Notes: generated by a model not told the origin, from the letters alone. Shown: positions 1-10,616, counted from the stretch's first letter. The stretch: DNA of 64,000 nucleotides from Phycisphaeraceae bacterium (GCA_019636655.1 JAHBXB010000001.1:1054001-1118000), one strand, 5' to 3'. Numbers and translations: made by a program.

Positions 1-1364
<1,364 letters not shown>

Positions 1365-1372
1365 TCGCGTGC

Positions 1373-2011
1373 TCACACGTGCCCGACGGACTGCCACGCC
1401 TTGATAGCGTCCACCGGGTAGACGAGCATGAGCACGTTGAGCGTCAGGTTGTCGCGGATCACCACGAGCAACAGCAACTCGATCGCGACCAGCAGGGCCA
1501 GCGTCTTCTTCCACCCCAGCGCCTGGGCAAGGAAGAAGCCGGCGATGCACGAGAGCACATCGCCCAGCGAGTTGACCACGCTGTCACCCAGGTAGTCCAG
1601 CGACATCGTCGCGGAGCGGTACCGATCGATGATGATCGGCGAGTTCTCCAGCACCTCCCACGCGGCGGCGATGCCGATCGCCGTGCACAGCCGCCACGAT
1701 CGTGTCCATTGCGGCGTTGCCCATGCGAGCACCATGTAGAAGATCAGCCCGTGCGACAGGTGGGTGATGCTGTACGGATCGATCAAGTGCTGTGAACAGT
1801 GCGGGGTCCACACATCCCACGACCACAGCCGGACCTCACCGCACTGGCACCACCACCGCCGGCCCTCCAGCCTCATGGCGGCCACCATCGCGACGATGAT
1901 GGCCGCTGAGGCGCCCAATGCAGCCCAACCCTGCGCCGGGGCGGCCGGTGGGCCACTGACCGCAGGCGGCTGAGGTGACGTGGAGCCGGGGGACACGTGC
2001 ATGGCGTTCAT
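1373..2011 (-). CDS. DUF2585 (UPF0314) membrane protein
   Basis: Integral membrane protein of unknown function, 212 residues. Family hallmarks are RRWWCQCGEVRLWSWD, followed by SQHLIDPYSITHLSHGLIFY and WEVLENSPIIIDRYR, the last conserved in DUF2585/UPF0314. About five hydrophobic segments are visible. An alternative ATG three codons downstream (complement at 2000-2002) is possible. It converges on nuoA eight bases away and diverges from the EAL-domain gene, with 165 bases between them. No function can be assigned from the sequence. Confidence 0.8.
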   Translation of the reverse strand: MNAMHVSPGSTSPQPPAVSGPPAAPAQGWAALGASAAIIVAMVAAMRLEGRRWWCQCGEVRLWSWDVWTPHCSQHLIDPYSITHLSHGLIFYMVLAWATPQWTRSWRLCTAIGIAAAWEVLENSPIIIDRYRSATMSLDYLGDSVVNSLGDVLSCIAGFFLAQALGWKKTLALLVAIELLLLVVIRDNLTLNVLMLVYPVDAIKAWQSVGHV

Positions 2012-2176
2012 GGTACCGGTTATTGGACGGGCAGCCCCTGTGTCGACCGCCAGCCAACCCCCCAGACCGCGAAGACCCACCATCACCCGACCCTCTGCTC
2101 GCCGCCGAGCATATGACGCCGCACGCGACCGTCGATATGGCTGGGTCGAATCGGCACAAGAAAACTCGGACGCGAC

Positions 2177-4003
2177 ATGCCTGACCCTGACACGCAAACA
2201 GCAGACGTTCCCGCCACGTCCGACGCTTCGCGCGTCCGGCGACTGATCGCGGATGGAGCGATCCGCGCCGTGTTCCAGCCAATCGTCGACCTCTCCCGCG
2301 GCGAGATCTTCGCGTACGAGGTGTTGAGCCGGCCCGATCTGGATTCGGGCTTCGACTCCCCCGCCGACCTGTTCCGCGCTGCGCAGGAGACCGGCCAGCT
2401 GTGGGAACTCGAGTCCGTCACGCGCCGCATCTCCCTGCAGGCCGCGACGAAGTGGCCGGCAAATGTAAAACTGTTCCTGAACTGCACCCCCGAGGTCTTC
2501 GGTGACCCGCGGTTTGTCCCCGCGCTGGAGCACGACATCCTCGCGTGCACCGCGGACGCTGGCGTCACACTGCCACCCGAACGGCTGGTCATCGAGATCA
2601 CCGAGCAGGCCAGCGAACTCGCGATCGAATCGCTGCGTCACCACCTCGACCGGCTGCGCAGCCTTCACATTGATCTGGCGATCGACGACGTCGGCGTGGG
2701 CTCGAGCGGTCTGAGCCGCATCATGCTCTTCCGGCCGCAGTGGCTCAAGCTGGACCGCGGCTTCCTCGACCAGATCGACTCGGACCGCCTCAAGCAGAAC
2801 ATGGTCCGCTTCCTGGTGCACTTTGCCCGCCTCAGCGGCGTCAAGGTGCTCGCGGAGGGGATCGAGACCCAGGACGAACTGACCGCACTCATCGGCCTCG
2901 GCGTCCGGTACGGCCAGGGCTACTACCTCGGCCGACCGGCTCCCCGCGGCGAATCGATCGATCCGGAAGTCGGCGCCTGGGCCAAGACCCGCTGGGCCAA
3001 AGCCGCCGATCAGGTTGGCGAATCGCTGCACCAGGCTACCGTCGCCCGTCTGTGCCGCCCGGCCACTCTCGTGCAGCCCACATCCTCCTCGACCGACGCG
3101 GCCGCTATGCTCGACGCCGAGCCGACCCACGCCGGGGTAGTTGTCTTCGATGGCCGCCGTGTCGTCGCTGCGATGTCTCGCCGGACTGTCATCGAGTTGA
3201 CCCGGAACCCGGCAACCGCCGAAGCCTCCATTCTCCAAGCAACATCTCAGGTGTGCGTCGCTCCGTCCGACGCAACCCTGGCAGAGGCCCTGCACCTGCT
3301 CGCCGCTCGCCCGGACAACGAGCTCGCCTCACCGATCGTCATCCTTGACGGCGCCCAGGTGATGGGCTTGGTAAGCGTCCAGGAGTTGCTCGGCGCGGCC
3401 GCCTCGTTGCGGTCCGGAGAATCCGGCTCTCGATTCGGGCTCCCGGGACGCGACGAGGCCGAGCGGCGTTTCGCCGAACTGATCGATGCAGCACAGTCTC
3501 CAGGCGTTTCCCATTTCGCCGACCACTGCGATGCCGCGTTTGTTGACATCCGGCGCCACTCCGACCTTGCCGGCGCTTTCGGCGGACAGGAGGCCGATCG
3601 GATCGTCTCCAAACTCGCCGACCTTATCCGCACCAGCATTCTGCAGAGCGTGCGTGCCTCCAGCGCGTGGCATCTCGGCGGCGACCGGTTCCTGCTCTGC
3701 GCTCCCCCCGGCTCTCTCGCGCAGCCTTTGCGGCGTCTTGTCGACCGCTTCGATTCGACGCTGCACGACAGGACCTGCGTCCAACCACCATCCGCGATGC
3801 CCGTGTCAGCCCCACGTGCCACCATCCGCGCACTGCTGATCCCAGGGGCCGTTGGGCGGGTCTCCTGCGTTTCGGACCTGTACCTGATCGAGCAGCAACT
3901 CCGCCGCCGCGCACGCACGATGGAGCACACCGGCCAGACCGCCCGGTCCCTGCTGATCGCCGATCACCGCCTGCAGCGGCCTGCCGCGCGCCTGTCAGCC
4001 TGA
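2177..4003 (+). CDS. EAL-CBS-degenerate GGDEF signalling protein (probable c-di-GMP phosphodiesterase)
   Basis: Cytosolic 608-residue protein with three parts. Residues 25-260 form an EAL domain with EVL at 48-50, LNCTP (Asn102), Glu140 in VIEITE, DDVG at 170-173, LKLD (Lys191), AEGIET at 226-231 and QGYYLGRP at 247-254. These are the catalytic and metal-binding positions of active phosphodiesterases. Residues about 290-405 look like a CBS pair (TLVQPTSSSTDAA..., VVFDGRRVVAAMS, VMGLVSVQELL). Residues about 430-590 resemble GGDEF, but the signature reads GGDRF, so cyclase activity is unlikely. No membrane segment is visible. The CBS pair suggests adenine-nucleotide control of c-di-GMP breakdown. 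Confidence 0.88.
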   Translation: MPDPDTQTADVPATSDASRVRRLIADGAIRAVFQPIVDLSRGEIFAYEVLSRPDLDSGFDSPADLFRAAQETGQLWELESVTRRISLQAATKWPANVKLFLNCTPEVFGDPRFVPALEHDILACTADAGVTLPPERLVIEITEQASELAIESLRHHLDRLRSLHIDLAIDDVGVGSSGLSRIMLFRPQWLKLDRGFLDQIDSDRLKQNMVRFLVHFARLSGVKVLAEGIETQDELTALIGLGVRYGQGYYLGRPAPRGESIDPEVGAWAKTRWAKAADQVGESLHQATVARLCRPATLVQPTSSSTDAAAMLDAEPTHAGVVVFDGRRVVAAMSRRTVIELTRNPATAEASILQATSQVCVAPSDATLAEALHLLAARPDNELASPIVILDGAQVMGLVSVQELLGAAASLRSGESGSRFGLPGRDEAERRFAELIDAAQSPGVSHFADHCDAAFVDIRRHSDLAGAFGGQEADRIVSKLADLIRTSILQSVRASSAWHLGGDRFLLCAPPGSLAQPLRRLVDRFDSTLHDRTCVQPPSAMPVSAPRATIRALLIPGAVGRVSCVSDLYLIEQQLRRRARTMEHTGQTARSLLIADHRLQRPAARLSA

Positions 4004-4017
4004 TCGGCGTGGGCCTC

Positions 4018-4023
4018 TACCAT
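4018..4023 (+). promoter_or_regulatory. -10-like hexamer just before the DUF2752 gene
   Basis: TACCAT is followed by five bases and then the GTG start at 4029. It may serve a leaderless transcript. The hexamer is identical to the one before nuoA. Confidence 0.35.
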
Positions 4024-4028
4024 GGCGT

Positions 4029-4514
4029 GTGAGGACCGCACCCGCCACACCCCCGGCGCCGAGCCCGGTCGCGCCGCCTCGAACGGTCGTACGCACCGCC
4101 TCCTTTGGCAACCGCCTCCTCGCCGCCGGTGTGGCCGTGGCGTGCCTTGCCCTTCTGGCGGTGGCATCGACCTTGTCGCCCGCATCAAACGGGCACGGCA
4201 CGCACATGCAACTGGGCCTCGCACCCTGCGGATGGGCTGTGGCGACCGGCTACCCCTGCCCGACTTGCGGGATGACGACGTCGTTCGCGGCAGCCGTCCG
4301 CGCCCATCCATGGGATGCGATCAGAGCCCAGCCAATGGGCTTCCTGCTCGCCCTGGTGACCGCTGTCGTGTTCTGGGGGGCGTTGCACACCGCAGTGTTC
4401 GGGTCCCAACTACCCCGGTTGGGGGCCCGTCTCCTTGCCCCACGATACCTTTGGCTCGTTGCGGGGATCTGGGCGGCCTCGTGGGCGTACAAGATCATCA
4501 CCTGGCACACTTGA
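4029..4514 (+). CDS. DUF2752 membrane protein
   Basis: Membrane protein of 161 residues and unknown function. DUF2752 is recognised by the Cys motif ATGYPCPTCGMTTSFAAAVR followed by HPWDAIRAQPMG and two hydrophobic segments. A further hydrophobic helix lies near residues 30-48. The start is GTG, because no in-frame ATG with a ribosome binding site is present. It opens a run of six same-strand genes (two lipoproteins, glycosyltransferase-like, phosphatase, pseudopilin). The next gene starts 25 bases downstream, apparently from its own promoter. Confidence 0.75.
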   Translation: MRTAPATPPAPSPVAPPRTVVRTASFGNRLLAAGVAVACLALLAVASTLSPASNGHGTHMQLGLAPCGWAVATGYPCPTCGMTTSFAAAVRAHPWDAIRAQPMGFLLALVTAVVFWGALHTAVFGSQLPRLGARLLAPRYLWLVAGIWAASWAYKIITWHT

Positions 4515-4526
4515 CCGGAAACCCGC

Positions 4527-4532
4527 TACCCT
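4527..4532 (+). promoter_or_regulatory. -10-like hexamer just before the first lipoprotein gene
   Basis: TACCCT is followed by seven bases and then the ATG at 4540, with no Shine-Dalgarno in between. The same hexamer precedes hldE. It fits the leaderless pattern. Confidence 0.4.
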
Positions 4533-4539
4533 GTCCCCA

Positions 4540-5205
4540 ATGAGCCGATCTCTCTTTCCGATCGCCGCGTTGATCTGCGCCCCCCTGCTGCTGCAAGGGT
4601 GCAACATCATCGCCCCGTTCGGCGGGCTCGCCAGGAACTTCGAGAAGACGGCGGTCAAGGAGATCGACGCCAAATACTCCGGCTTGCAGGACAAGACCTT
4701 CGCGGTGGTGGTCTCGGCCGATCGAATGATCCAGGCGGACTTCCCGTCGATTGTCGGCGACATCACGCTCACGGTCAGCCGCCGCCTTGCTGACCCCGAG
4801 AACGATGTCGGGGCCTCGGGCTACGTCCCGGGCGTCCGCGTCCTCGAGTTCCAGTACAACAACCCCCGCTGGGTCGCGATGACCATGCCCAAGCTCGCGG
4901 AGGAACTGGGCGTCGAGCGGCTCGTCTTCATTGATCTCAGCGAGTTCCGCCTCAACGACCCGGGCAACCAATACCTGTGGGCGGCCCTCGCGGCGGGCTC
5001 CGTGCACGTGTACGAGGTCGACGGTCCTACGCCATCAATCGCCGCGTTCTCGGAGCGGATCAGCGTCAAGTACCCCGACAAGGAGGGCCTTGGCCCCGCC
5101 CAGATCCCGGGGAGCCAAATCGAGATGGCACTGGCCAAACGGTTCGTCGACCGGATCGGGTGGCTCTTCTACAAGCACGAGGAGCGCAATGACCAGGGCT
5201 ATTGA
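4540..5205 (+). CDS. Lipoprotein of unknown function (first of a pair)
   Basis: Probable lipoprotein of 221 residues. A signal peptide with lipobox LLLQGC puts the lipidated Cys near residue 20. I recognise no known domain. The mature part has a mixed alpha/beta look (FAVVVSADRMIQADFPSIV, ERLVFIDLSEFRL). It ends in IGWLFYKHEERNDQGY, and the FYKHE element recurs at the end of the next gene's product. The ATG at 4540 is chosen because it directly precedes the signal peptide; longer in-frame versions add a non-hydrophobic leader. The 3' end overlaps the next gene by 17 bases. Confidence 0.8.
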   Translation: MSRSLFPIAALICAPLLLQGCNIIAPFGGLARNFEKTAVKEIDAKYSGLQDKTFAVVVSADRMIQADFPSIVGDITLTVSRRLADPENDVGASGYVPGVRVLEFQYNNPRWVAMTMPKLAEELGVERLVFIDLSEFRLNDPGNQYLWAALAAGSVHVYEVDGPTPSIAAFSERISVKYPDKEGLGPAQIPGSQIEMALAKRFVDRIGWLFYKHEERNDQGY

Positions 5206-5887
5206 CGGGCGCACCGCCCGCTGGCTTTCCGCGGCGGTCCTCGCCGCCATGTGCGCCACGCTCGGCTCGGCCTGCAACATTGTCGGCCCGCTGCCCTACA
5301 TCATCTCCGGCCCGGAGAAGGCCGAGGCGATGTACGTCCTGCCCGAGGACAAGTCCGCTGTTGTCTTCATCGATGACCGGTCGAGCAAGCTCCCGGACAT
5401 GTACACCCGTCGCGCGATCGGACGGGCCGCCGACGACCGGATCCTCGAAGAGAAACTCGTCGCCAAACTCATCTCGAGCGAGAGCGCGATGATGATTGCC
5501 TCGCGCGAACGCTACGGCAGCCCCCTGGGGATCGCCGAGATCGGCAAAGCGGCCGGCGCCGACATCATCATCTACGTCACCGTGGACCAGTTCACGCTGT
5601 ACGCCGATCCGCAAACCCCGTCGCCCTCGGCCACGGTCCGGATCAAGGTCGTCGACACGACCACGAAGGCCCGTCTCTGGCCCACCGGCGACGCCGAGTG
5701 GTCGTCCCTGAAGGTCTCCTCTCGCTCCCGCGTCGAGAAAGTGCACACCTCGACCGCGGCCATCCAGGCGGACAACACCAACCTCGCCCAGGGCTTGGGC
5801 TACGGAATCGCCAAGACGTTCTACAAGCACGAGATCAAGCCGATCGGACAGGACGCCGACCAACGCTTCACCGAACAACGCGGATGA
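5189..5887 (+). CDS. Lipoprotein of unknown function (second of a pair)
   Basis: Probable lipoprotein of 232 residues with lipobox LGSAC near residue 28. It carries a beta-alpha unit EIGKAAGADIIIYVTVDQFTLY and a C-terminal GLGYGIAKTFYKHEIK that shares FYKHE with the preceding lipoprotein. The two are probably diverged duplicates or partners in one envelope complex. The start lies inside the preceding gene (17-base overlap), and the stop overlaps the next start by four bases (ATGA), so translation is probably coupled. Function unknown. Confidence 0.8.
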   Translation: MTRAIDGRTARWLSAAVLAAMCATLGSACNIVGPLPYIISGPEKAEAMYVLPEDKSAVVFIDDRSSKLPDMYTRRAIGRAADDRILEEKLVAKLISSESAMMIASRERYGSPLGIAEIGKAAGADIIIYVTVDQFTLYADPQTPSPSATVRIKVVDTTTKARLWPTGDAEWSSLKVSSRSRVEKVHTSTAAIQADNTNLAQGLGYGIAKTFYKHEIKPIGQDADQRFTEQRG

Positions 5888-7086
5888 CCCCCGACTCGGC
5901 AACCGAACCGTTGCGCATCCTCCACCTCGTCGAGCCGCTCGCGGGCGATGAGCCCTTGCTGGCCTGCCGCGAGGTCATTCGGACACCCGGCCACCGGCAC
6001 AGCATCTGGCTCGTTGGTTCGTCGCGGTGCGAGCGGCGTGCCCGCGATGCCGGCCTGACGACCACCGACAGGCTGCCCCGTCCCGCCGGCCTCGCCGAAC
6101 TCGCCGCACCCGCCATGCGTGCGCTGCTGGCCCAGAGAACCCAGCAGTGGAATGGTCAGCCAGACATCATCCAGTGCTGGTCGGTCTCCAGCCTCGCCCT
6201 GGCCCGGCTCGCCATGGGGAACCGAGTGCCGCGCGTCGCAGCGGTGTTCTCGCTCCCCGCTGCCAACCTCTCGTTCATCGCCTCGGCCCGGCTCCGCTAC
6301 GCGATCTCCGGGAGCGCTGGCGCCCCAACGCTCCTGGTCCCTTCGGTCGACACACGGGATGCCTGGATGCGGGCCGGCGCATCGGATGTTCGCATCGCGG
6401 CCCTCCCGACGCTGACCCCGCACCGCCGCGACCCGGTCGACTCCACCCGCCGGCATCTCCTCGCGTGCGACGACCCTGCCGCCGGGAAAGTCGTGCTCCT
6501 CATCGCAGATCCTCCCGAAGCCGGCGATGCCCGTGCGTTCGGCTTCCTCAGCGGTCTGCTGCACGTCGCCGGATTCCGTGTGTGCTGTGTCGTCCCGACG
6601 CGCACCGGTCGCTCCCGCCGTGCCGCCGTCTTCACCGCGGCCTTTGATCGTCGATGGGGGTTGGTCAACTGGCCTGGCCCGATCGACACCCTCCTGGCCG
6701 CTGCGGACCTCGTGCTCTGGACCAAGCCCGCGGCGGGCGGCGCCGCGATGGCGACAACGGCTTCCCGCATGGGCATCCCGGTCGTCGCGTTCGACTGTGA
6801 CCTTTCCCGCGCCGCGCTGGCGCCCGCGGGCGCTCCACCGGCACACGTCTCCCTGACGCTCGACCTCTCCCCCACCACCGCTGCGGCGTGGGCTGTCCAT
6901 CAACTCTCCGGTCGACCCGGTACGCAACCGCCCCACACCCCCGAAGCCAGGGCCGCGTTTACTGGGCTCCCAGACTTCACCGAGACCCTCGCCCGCATCT
7001 GGCGCGAGTCCTCTCGGCAGGCTTCGCCCTACCCACGCCCGTCAGCCGAGCAGCCCCTCGGGCTCATCCCCACACCCACGACCTGA
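5884..7086 (+). CDS. Glycosyltransferase-like protein (GT-B type architecture)
   Basis: Protein of 400 residues with two Rossmann-like halves, as in GT-B glycosyltransferases. The N-terminal half opens with LRILHLVEPLAGDEPLLACREV and later has PDIIQCWSVSSLALA. The C-terminal half has KVVLLIADPP, INTLL-like spacing (PIDTLLAAADLVLWTKPAAGG) and SRMGIPVVAFDCDLS, which resembles the donor-binding end of family 4 enzymes. The usual EX7E motif is not clear, so activity and substrate are uncertain. It is translationally coupled to the lipoprotein upstream and lies six bases before a tyrosine phosphatase, a pairing often seen in surface polysaccharide loci. Confidence 0.65.
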   Translation: MTPDSATEPLRILHLVEPLAGDEPLLACREVIRTPGHRHSIWLVGSSRCERRARDAGLTTTDRLPRPAGLAELAAPAMRALLAQRTQQWNGQPDIIQCWSVSSLALARLAMGNRVPRVAAVFSLPAANLSFIASARLRYAISGSAGAPTLLVPSVDTRDAWMRAGASDVRIAALPTLTPHRRDPVDSTRRHLLACDDPAAGKVVLLIADPPEAGDARAFGFLSGLLHVAGFRVCCVVPTRTGRSRRAAVFTAAFDRRWGLVNWPGPIDTLLAAADLVLWTKPAAGGAAMATTASRMGIPVVAFDCDLSRAALAPAGAPPAHVSLTLDLSPTTAAAWAVHQLSGRPGTQPPHTPEARAAFTGLPDFTETLARIWRESSRQASPYPRPSAEQPLGLIPTPTT

Positions 7087-7092
7087 TCGCCA

Positions 7093-7641
7093 ATGGCCAG
7101 CCAAACCGGACCAACTCCCTCGGACACGCCCAAGCCGATGCGGCTGCTGTTTGTCTGCATGGGCAACATCTGCCGCTCGCCGCTGGCCGAGGGCATCTTT
7201 GCCCATCTGGCAAGGCACCGCGGCGTGTCCCACCTCTTCGAGGTCGATTCCTGCGGCACAGGAGATTGGCACGCGGGTGAGCTGTCCGATCCGCGTGCCC
7301 GCGACATTGCGCGTTCGCGCGGGATCACCCTGGCCCACCGCGCTCGGGTGCTCGATCCCAGGACAGACTTCGAGCGCTTCCACCTGCTCCTCGCAATGGA
7401 CCGGCGAAATCTCGCCCACCTGCTGCGTCACAATGCCCCGACCGGTCGAACACGGCTGCTCCGCTCCTACGAGGGCGACCTCGCTGAGGCCGACGCCGAA
7501 GTTCCGGACCCGTATTCAGGTTCGTCCCGAGACTTTGAGCTGGTCTGCGATATGCTGCATCGATCGTGCACCGCACTCCTGGACACCCTGTCCCCCCCGA
7601 CCGGCCCGAAAGCGCCTGGAACCCCGGCGAGAACCACGTGA
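7093..7641 (+). CDS. Low molecular weight protein tyrosine phosphatase
   Basis: Phosphotyrosine phosphatase of the low-Mr family, 182 residues. The P-loop CMGNICRSP places the catalytic Cys22 and Arg28 in C-X5-R, and the general acid Asp lies in VPDPYSG. Relatives such as Wzb dephosphorylate tyrosine kinases controlling polysaccharide export or act on arginine phosphate; the substrate here is not known. An N-terminal extension of about 15 residues precedes the domain. The gene sits between a glycosyltransferase-like gene and a pseudopilin gene that starts inside its stop codon. Confidence 0.9.
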   Translation: MASQTGPTPSDTPKPMRLLFVCMGNICRSPLAEGIFAHLARHRGVSHLFEVDSCGTGDWHAGELSDPRARDIARSRGITLAHRARVLDPRTDFERFHLLLAMDRRNLAHLLRHNAPTGRTRLLRSYEGDLAEADAEVPDPYSGSSRDFELVCDMLHRSCTALLDTLSPPTGPKAPGTPARTT

Positions 7642-8408
7642 CGATGCCCCTTTCACGCCACACGGCCCGCCGCGCGTTCACGCTGATCGAACTGCTGGTG
7701 GTCATCGCCATTGTGGCGCTGCTTGTTGGGCTGTTGCTGCCCGCGCTGGGTGCTGCGCGTCAAGAAGCCAAGTCGCTCGCCTGCGCCACGCGCCTTCAGC
7801 AGCTCGGTGTCGCGCTCACGATGTACCTCAACGACTTCGACCAGACGCTCCCGCAAGTGCGGATCGACGTCGGCGACGGATTCACCGCCAACATCGGGGC
7901 GCTCTTCGGCGGCAAGAAGGGGACGCTCCCCGCCTACGGCATCAACGACTACGGCGCCGAGCGTCGGCCCCTCAACCGGTACATCCTGACCGGCGACTTC
8001 CCCAGCGACAACGAGACCGGTACGTTCGAGATCGAGGCGTACAAGTCCCCCTGCGACAAGGGAGGGCTGGTGCCGGGGATGGGCTTTGTGACCTCGATGT
8101 ACGACCTGCTCGGCTCTTCGTACACACTCAACGACCACGACCTCGGCGGCGAGCAGAACGCGACGCTCATCCCCACGCCCGGCGGCAAGATGCCCTTTGT
8201 CTCACAGCCGACGCTCACCTGGGTCCTCGGCTCGCATCCGATCTACAACTACCAGGAAAACGGCAACCGCGGCCAGTTCTGGTACACCGACAAGGAAGTC
8301 CAGGCCAACCTGCTCTACCTCGATTTGCACGTCGGCAAGAACCGGCACGTCCCACAGGGCGTGGTTAACACCACACGCGAGTACTCGTTCCTTCCCAATC
8401 CCAGTTGA
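7638..8408 (+). CDS. Type II secretion/type IV pilin-like protein with prepilin N-terminus
   Basis: Pseudopilin-type secreted protein of 256 residues. The N-terminus [27 protein letters not shown] is the classical prepilin peptidase site, with Phe+1 and Glu+5 after a short basic leader, followed by the hydrophobic helix. The C-terminal region ends in [19 protein letters not shown], resembling the DUF1559-type prepilin proteins abundant in planctomycetes. A GTG at 7638 overlaps the upstream TGA as GTGA; an ATG two codons later is the alternative start. pilT lies at 34.9 kb. Confidence 0.85.
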   Translation: MTMPLSRHTARRAFTLIELLVVIAIVALLVGLLLPALGAARQEAKSLACATRLQQLGVALTMYLNDFDQTLPQVRIDVGDGFTANIGALFGGKKGTLPAYGINDYGAERRPLNRYILTGDFPSDNETGTFEIEAYKSPCDKGGLVPGMGFVTSMYDLLGSSYTLNDHDLGGEQNATLIPTPGGKMPFVSQPTLTWVLGSHPIYNYQENGNRGQFWYTDKEVQANLLYLDLHVGKNRHVPQGVVNTTREYSFLPNPS

Positions 8409-8438
8409 GCCCACTCACCCGTCGGCGCGTTCCCTCGG

Positions 8439-9752
8439 CTACCGCGAGCGTCGCGAATCCGACGCCGTCTTCGGCGTGGTCTGGGAGCCGAGCCGGATGA
8501 TCTGGTTCGCCACCTGCAACTGCGGCGTCGTGTACCACCCCCAGAACGCCGGGTAGCCGTGGGCTACCACGGACGTCGGCGGGTGGTAGTGGAAGGCGAT
8601 GGGCATCACATCATCGAACTCGTCGCACGTCCCGAACCCCTTCCATGTCCGGTCGAGCGCCGGCGGCCGCGAGCCGGACTGCTTGAGGCGGTTGATGTCC
8701 GCGGGGATCCACCACCCCTTCTTCTTGTCCTCGTTCCACCCGACACAGAACTCCACCCACGGCCGGAGCATCGTCGCCGACGTCTTCTTGGTCGAGAGGA
8801 ACCCCGAGTCTTCGCCCTTGGTATCGGTCACGTCATAGCCGATGACCGTCCGTGCCGGCAGCCCCGCCGCTCGCAGCACCGCGCAGTAGAGGTTGTTGAT
8901 GTCATGCAACGAGCCGAGTTTCCGGCCAGCTGTCGTTGCAACGGTCTGCAGTTCGACTCCCACAAAGCCCCCTACATCGCTGAACCGCAACCCCTTTCCG
9001 GATGGCTGCGCGTGCTCCAGCACCTTTCCCATCAGGAACTTGGCGAGCACAACCGGCGGAACAGTCTTTGGGTCCTTGCCCTCCGTCCACCGGTTCACCA
9101 GATCGACGACTTCCGGCGCCGTCGACGTCACGACCGCATCGGGCTTGAGCGCGCTGGCCACCGACTCCGGCCACGGCTGGTCCCACCACGGCAACCGGCT
9201 CGCCGCCCGTTCATCCAGCACGGTCTCCCAGCAGGTCATGGGGATCTCGAGCCGGAGATCCATCGAGTTACCGTTCTTTTCCTGCAGATCCCAGACCCCG
9301 AGTTTCACCCCGCACGCGTACCCATCCTTGATCCGCGACTTGGCGCCCGCATCTCCCCCGTCAAACGTCAGCCAACTGCTGATGTTCGCTTCATCGGTCT
9401 CGCACGAAGCACAGTGCGGGATGATCGGGAACACCACCGCCGCCGACGAGAACTGCAGATGATGGATGATCGGCAGGGTCCCCTGACCCGGAACCGGGAT
9501 CACCTGATCGCCGCGCACCGTCACGGAGAACTTGAACGTCCAGTTGTGATCGCGCCCCCGCGTCAGCACCCGGTCAAAGTCCGCTTGGGTCGCGGCGGGC
9601 GGCTTTGCCGATTCCTTCGGCTTTGGAGACGTCCGCGGCTGCCCGGCGAAAACCCGAGAAACGGTGGCCGGCATCCCCCCCGCTGCGGCCGCCAGCAGCA
9701 CCATCCGCAGCCACGCCTCCCGCCTGGATATGTCGTCGTGGTTCAACGCCAT
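8439..9752 (-). CDS. Transglutaminase-like protein with probable Tat signal, catalytic His absent
   Basis: Exported protein of 437 residues. It begins with a twin-arginine-like signal (SRREAWLRM at 9-17, then an Ala-rich hydrophobic stretch). The C-terminal part is a transglutaminase core: HDINNLYCAVLRAAGLPAR places the Cys at 290, followed by VIGYD, then WVEF and WWIPAD with Asp352. The His expected before WVE is replaced: the sequence reads LRPWVEF (Arg330-Pro331) instead of HAWVE. Cys and Asp are kept and His is missing, so peptidase or transglutaminase activity is doubtful. The ATG at 9752 has GGGAG just upstream; an in-frame GTG at 9770 is possible. The gene converges on the pseudopilin gene. 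Confidence 0.8.
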   Translation of the reverse strand: MALNHDDISRREAWLRMVLLAAAAGGMPATVSRVFAGQPRTSPKPKESAKPPAATQADFDRVLTRGRDHNWTFKFSVTVRGDQVIPVPGQGTLPIIHHLQFSSAAVVFPIIPHCASCETDEANISSWLTFDGGDAGAKSRIKDGYACGVKLGVWDLQEKNGNSMDLRLEIPMTCWETVLDERAASRLPWWDQPWPESVASALKPDAVVTSTAPEVVDLVNRWTEGKDPKTVPPVVLAKFLMGKVLEHAQPSGKGLRFSDVGGFVGVELQTVATTAGRKLGSLHDINNLYCAVLRAAGLPARTVIGYDVTDTKGEDSGFLSTKKTSATMLRPWVEFCVGWNEDKKKGWWIPADINRLKQSGSRPPALDRTWKGFGTCDEFDDVMPIAFHYHPPTSVVAHGYPAFWGWYTTPQLQVANQIIRLGSQTTPKTASDSRRSR

Positions 9753-9845
9753 GCTCCCGGACACGAACACTCCCGCACGGTTTGACGTATGGAAGTCCCA
9801 GCGGGTTCCCCGAGCGGAGCACCCTTCTTCCGAATATACCCCTTA

Positions 9846-10616
9846 TCAGGCGTCGGGTTCCGCGGTCCGTGCTTTCAATTCCTCCACTGTCGGCAGGTCC
9901 TTGAGCCCCGAAAGGCCAAAGGCCTCGAGAAACTGCCTCGTCGTGGCGTACAGAAGCGGCCGCCCCAGCTCCTCGGCCCTGCCGGCGATCGTGACCAGTC
10001 GCCGATCGATCAGCGACCTGAGAAGGTCCCCGCACGCCACGCCGCGGATCGCTTCGAGTTTCGCCCGTGTGAGCGGCTGCTTGTAAGCGATGATCGCCAG
10101 GGTCTCCATCGCCGCCGGCGTCAGGCTCGTCTTCGCCCGCTGACCCTGGTACGCCGCGACCACCGGGGCGAACTTCGCGAGCGTCATCACACGGAAACCG
10201 CCCGCAACCGGCTCAATCCGGAACGACCGCCCCGTCTGCTCGTATTGCTCGTTCAGCAGCTCCACCGCCCGCCGCACCAGCGCCGCCCCCGGTTCCCGCT
10301 TCACGTCCTCGGTTACCTCCGGCTCGTCCTTACCGCTCCGCGGCGATCCCAGCCCCAACACCTCGGCAATCCGGGCCGCACTCAGCGCCCGTTCGGCCGT
10401 GAGAAGCACCGCCTCGAGCGCCGGCGCAATCGCCTGGGGATCACCCAGTTCAACCTCAACCGCCTTGGCTCTTGCTCCTCGCCCCCGCTTCTTCGCGGTC
10501 GGCTCCTCCGATGGCCCGACGGCTCCCGCACCCTCCGCACCAACTTCCCCCTCCGTCGGCCCCGGCTTGAGTTCGATCACATCCGTGTTCACAATCGCGT
10601 CCTCCATGACCATCAT
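9846..10616 (-). CDS. scpB: Segregation and condensation protein B
   Basis: Kleisin-interacting subunit of the SMC-ScpAB condensin, acting in chromosome segregation. The 256 residues contain the two winged-helix domains typical of Scp[30 protein letters not shown] and [25 protein letters not shown] are family signatures. A Lys/Arg/Glu-rich N-terminal extension of about 55 residues precedes the first domain. Two adjacent ATG codons at 10616 and 10613, and one at 10607, are candidate starts; an upstream GTG at 10658 is possible. scpA is not adjacent. It diverges from purE. Confidence 0.92.
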   Translation of the reverse strand: MMVMEDAIVNTDVIELKPGPTEGEVGAEGAGAVGPSEEPTAKKRGRGARAKAVEVELGDPQAIAPALEAVLLTAERALSAARIAEVLGLGSPRSGKDEPEVTEDVKREPGAALVRRAVELLNEQYEQTGRSFRIEPVAGGFRVMTLAKFAPVVAAYQGQRAKTSLTPAAMETLAIIAYKQPLTRAKLEAIRGVACGDLLRSLIDRRLVTIAGRAEELGRPLLYATTRQFLEAFGLSGLKDLPTVEELKARTAEPDA

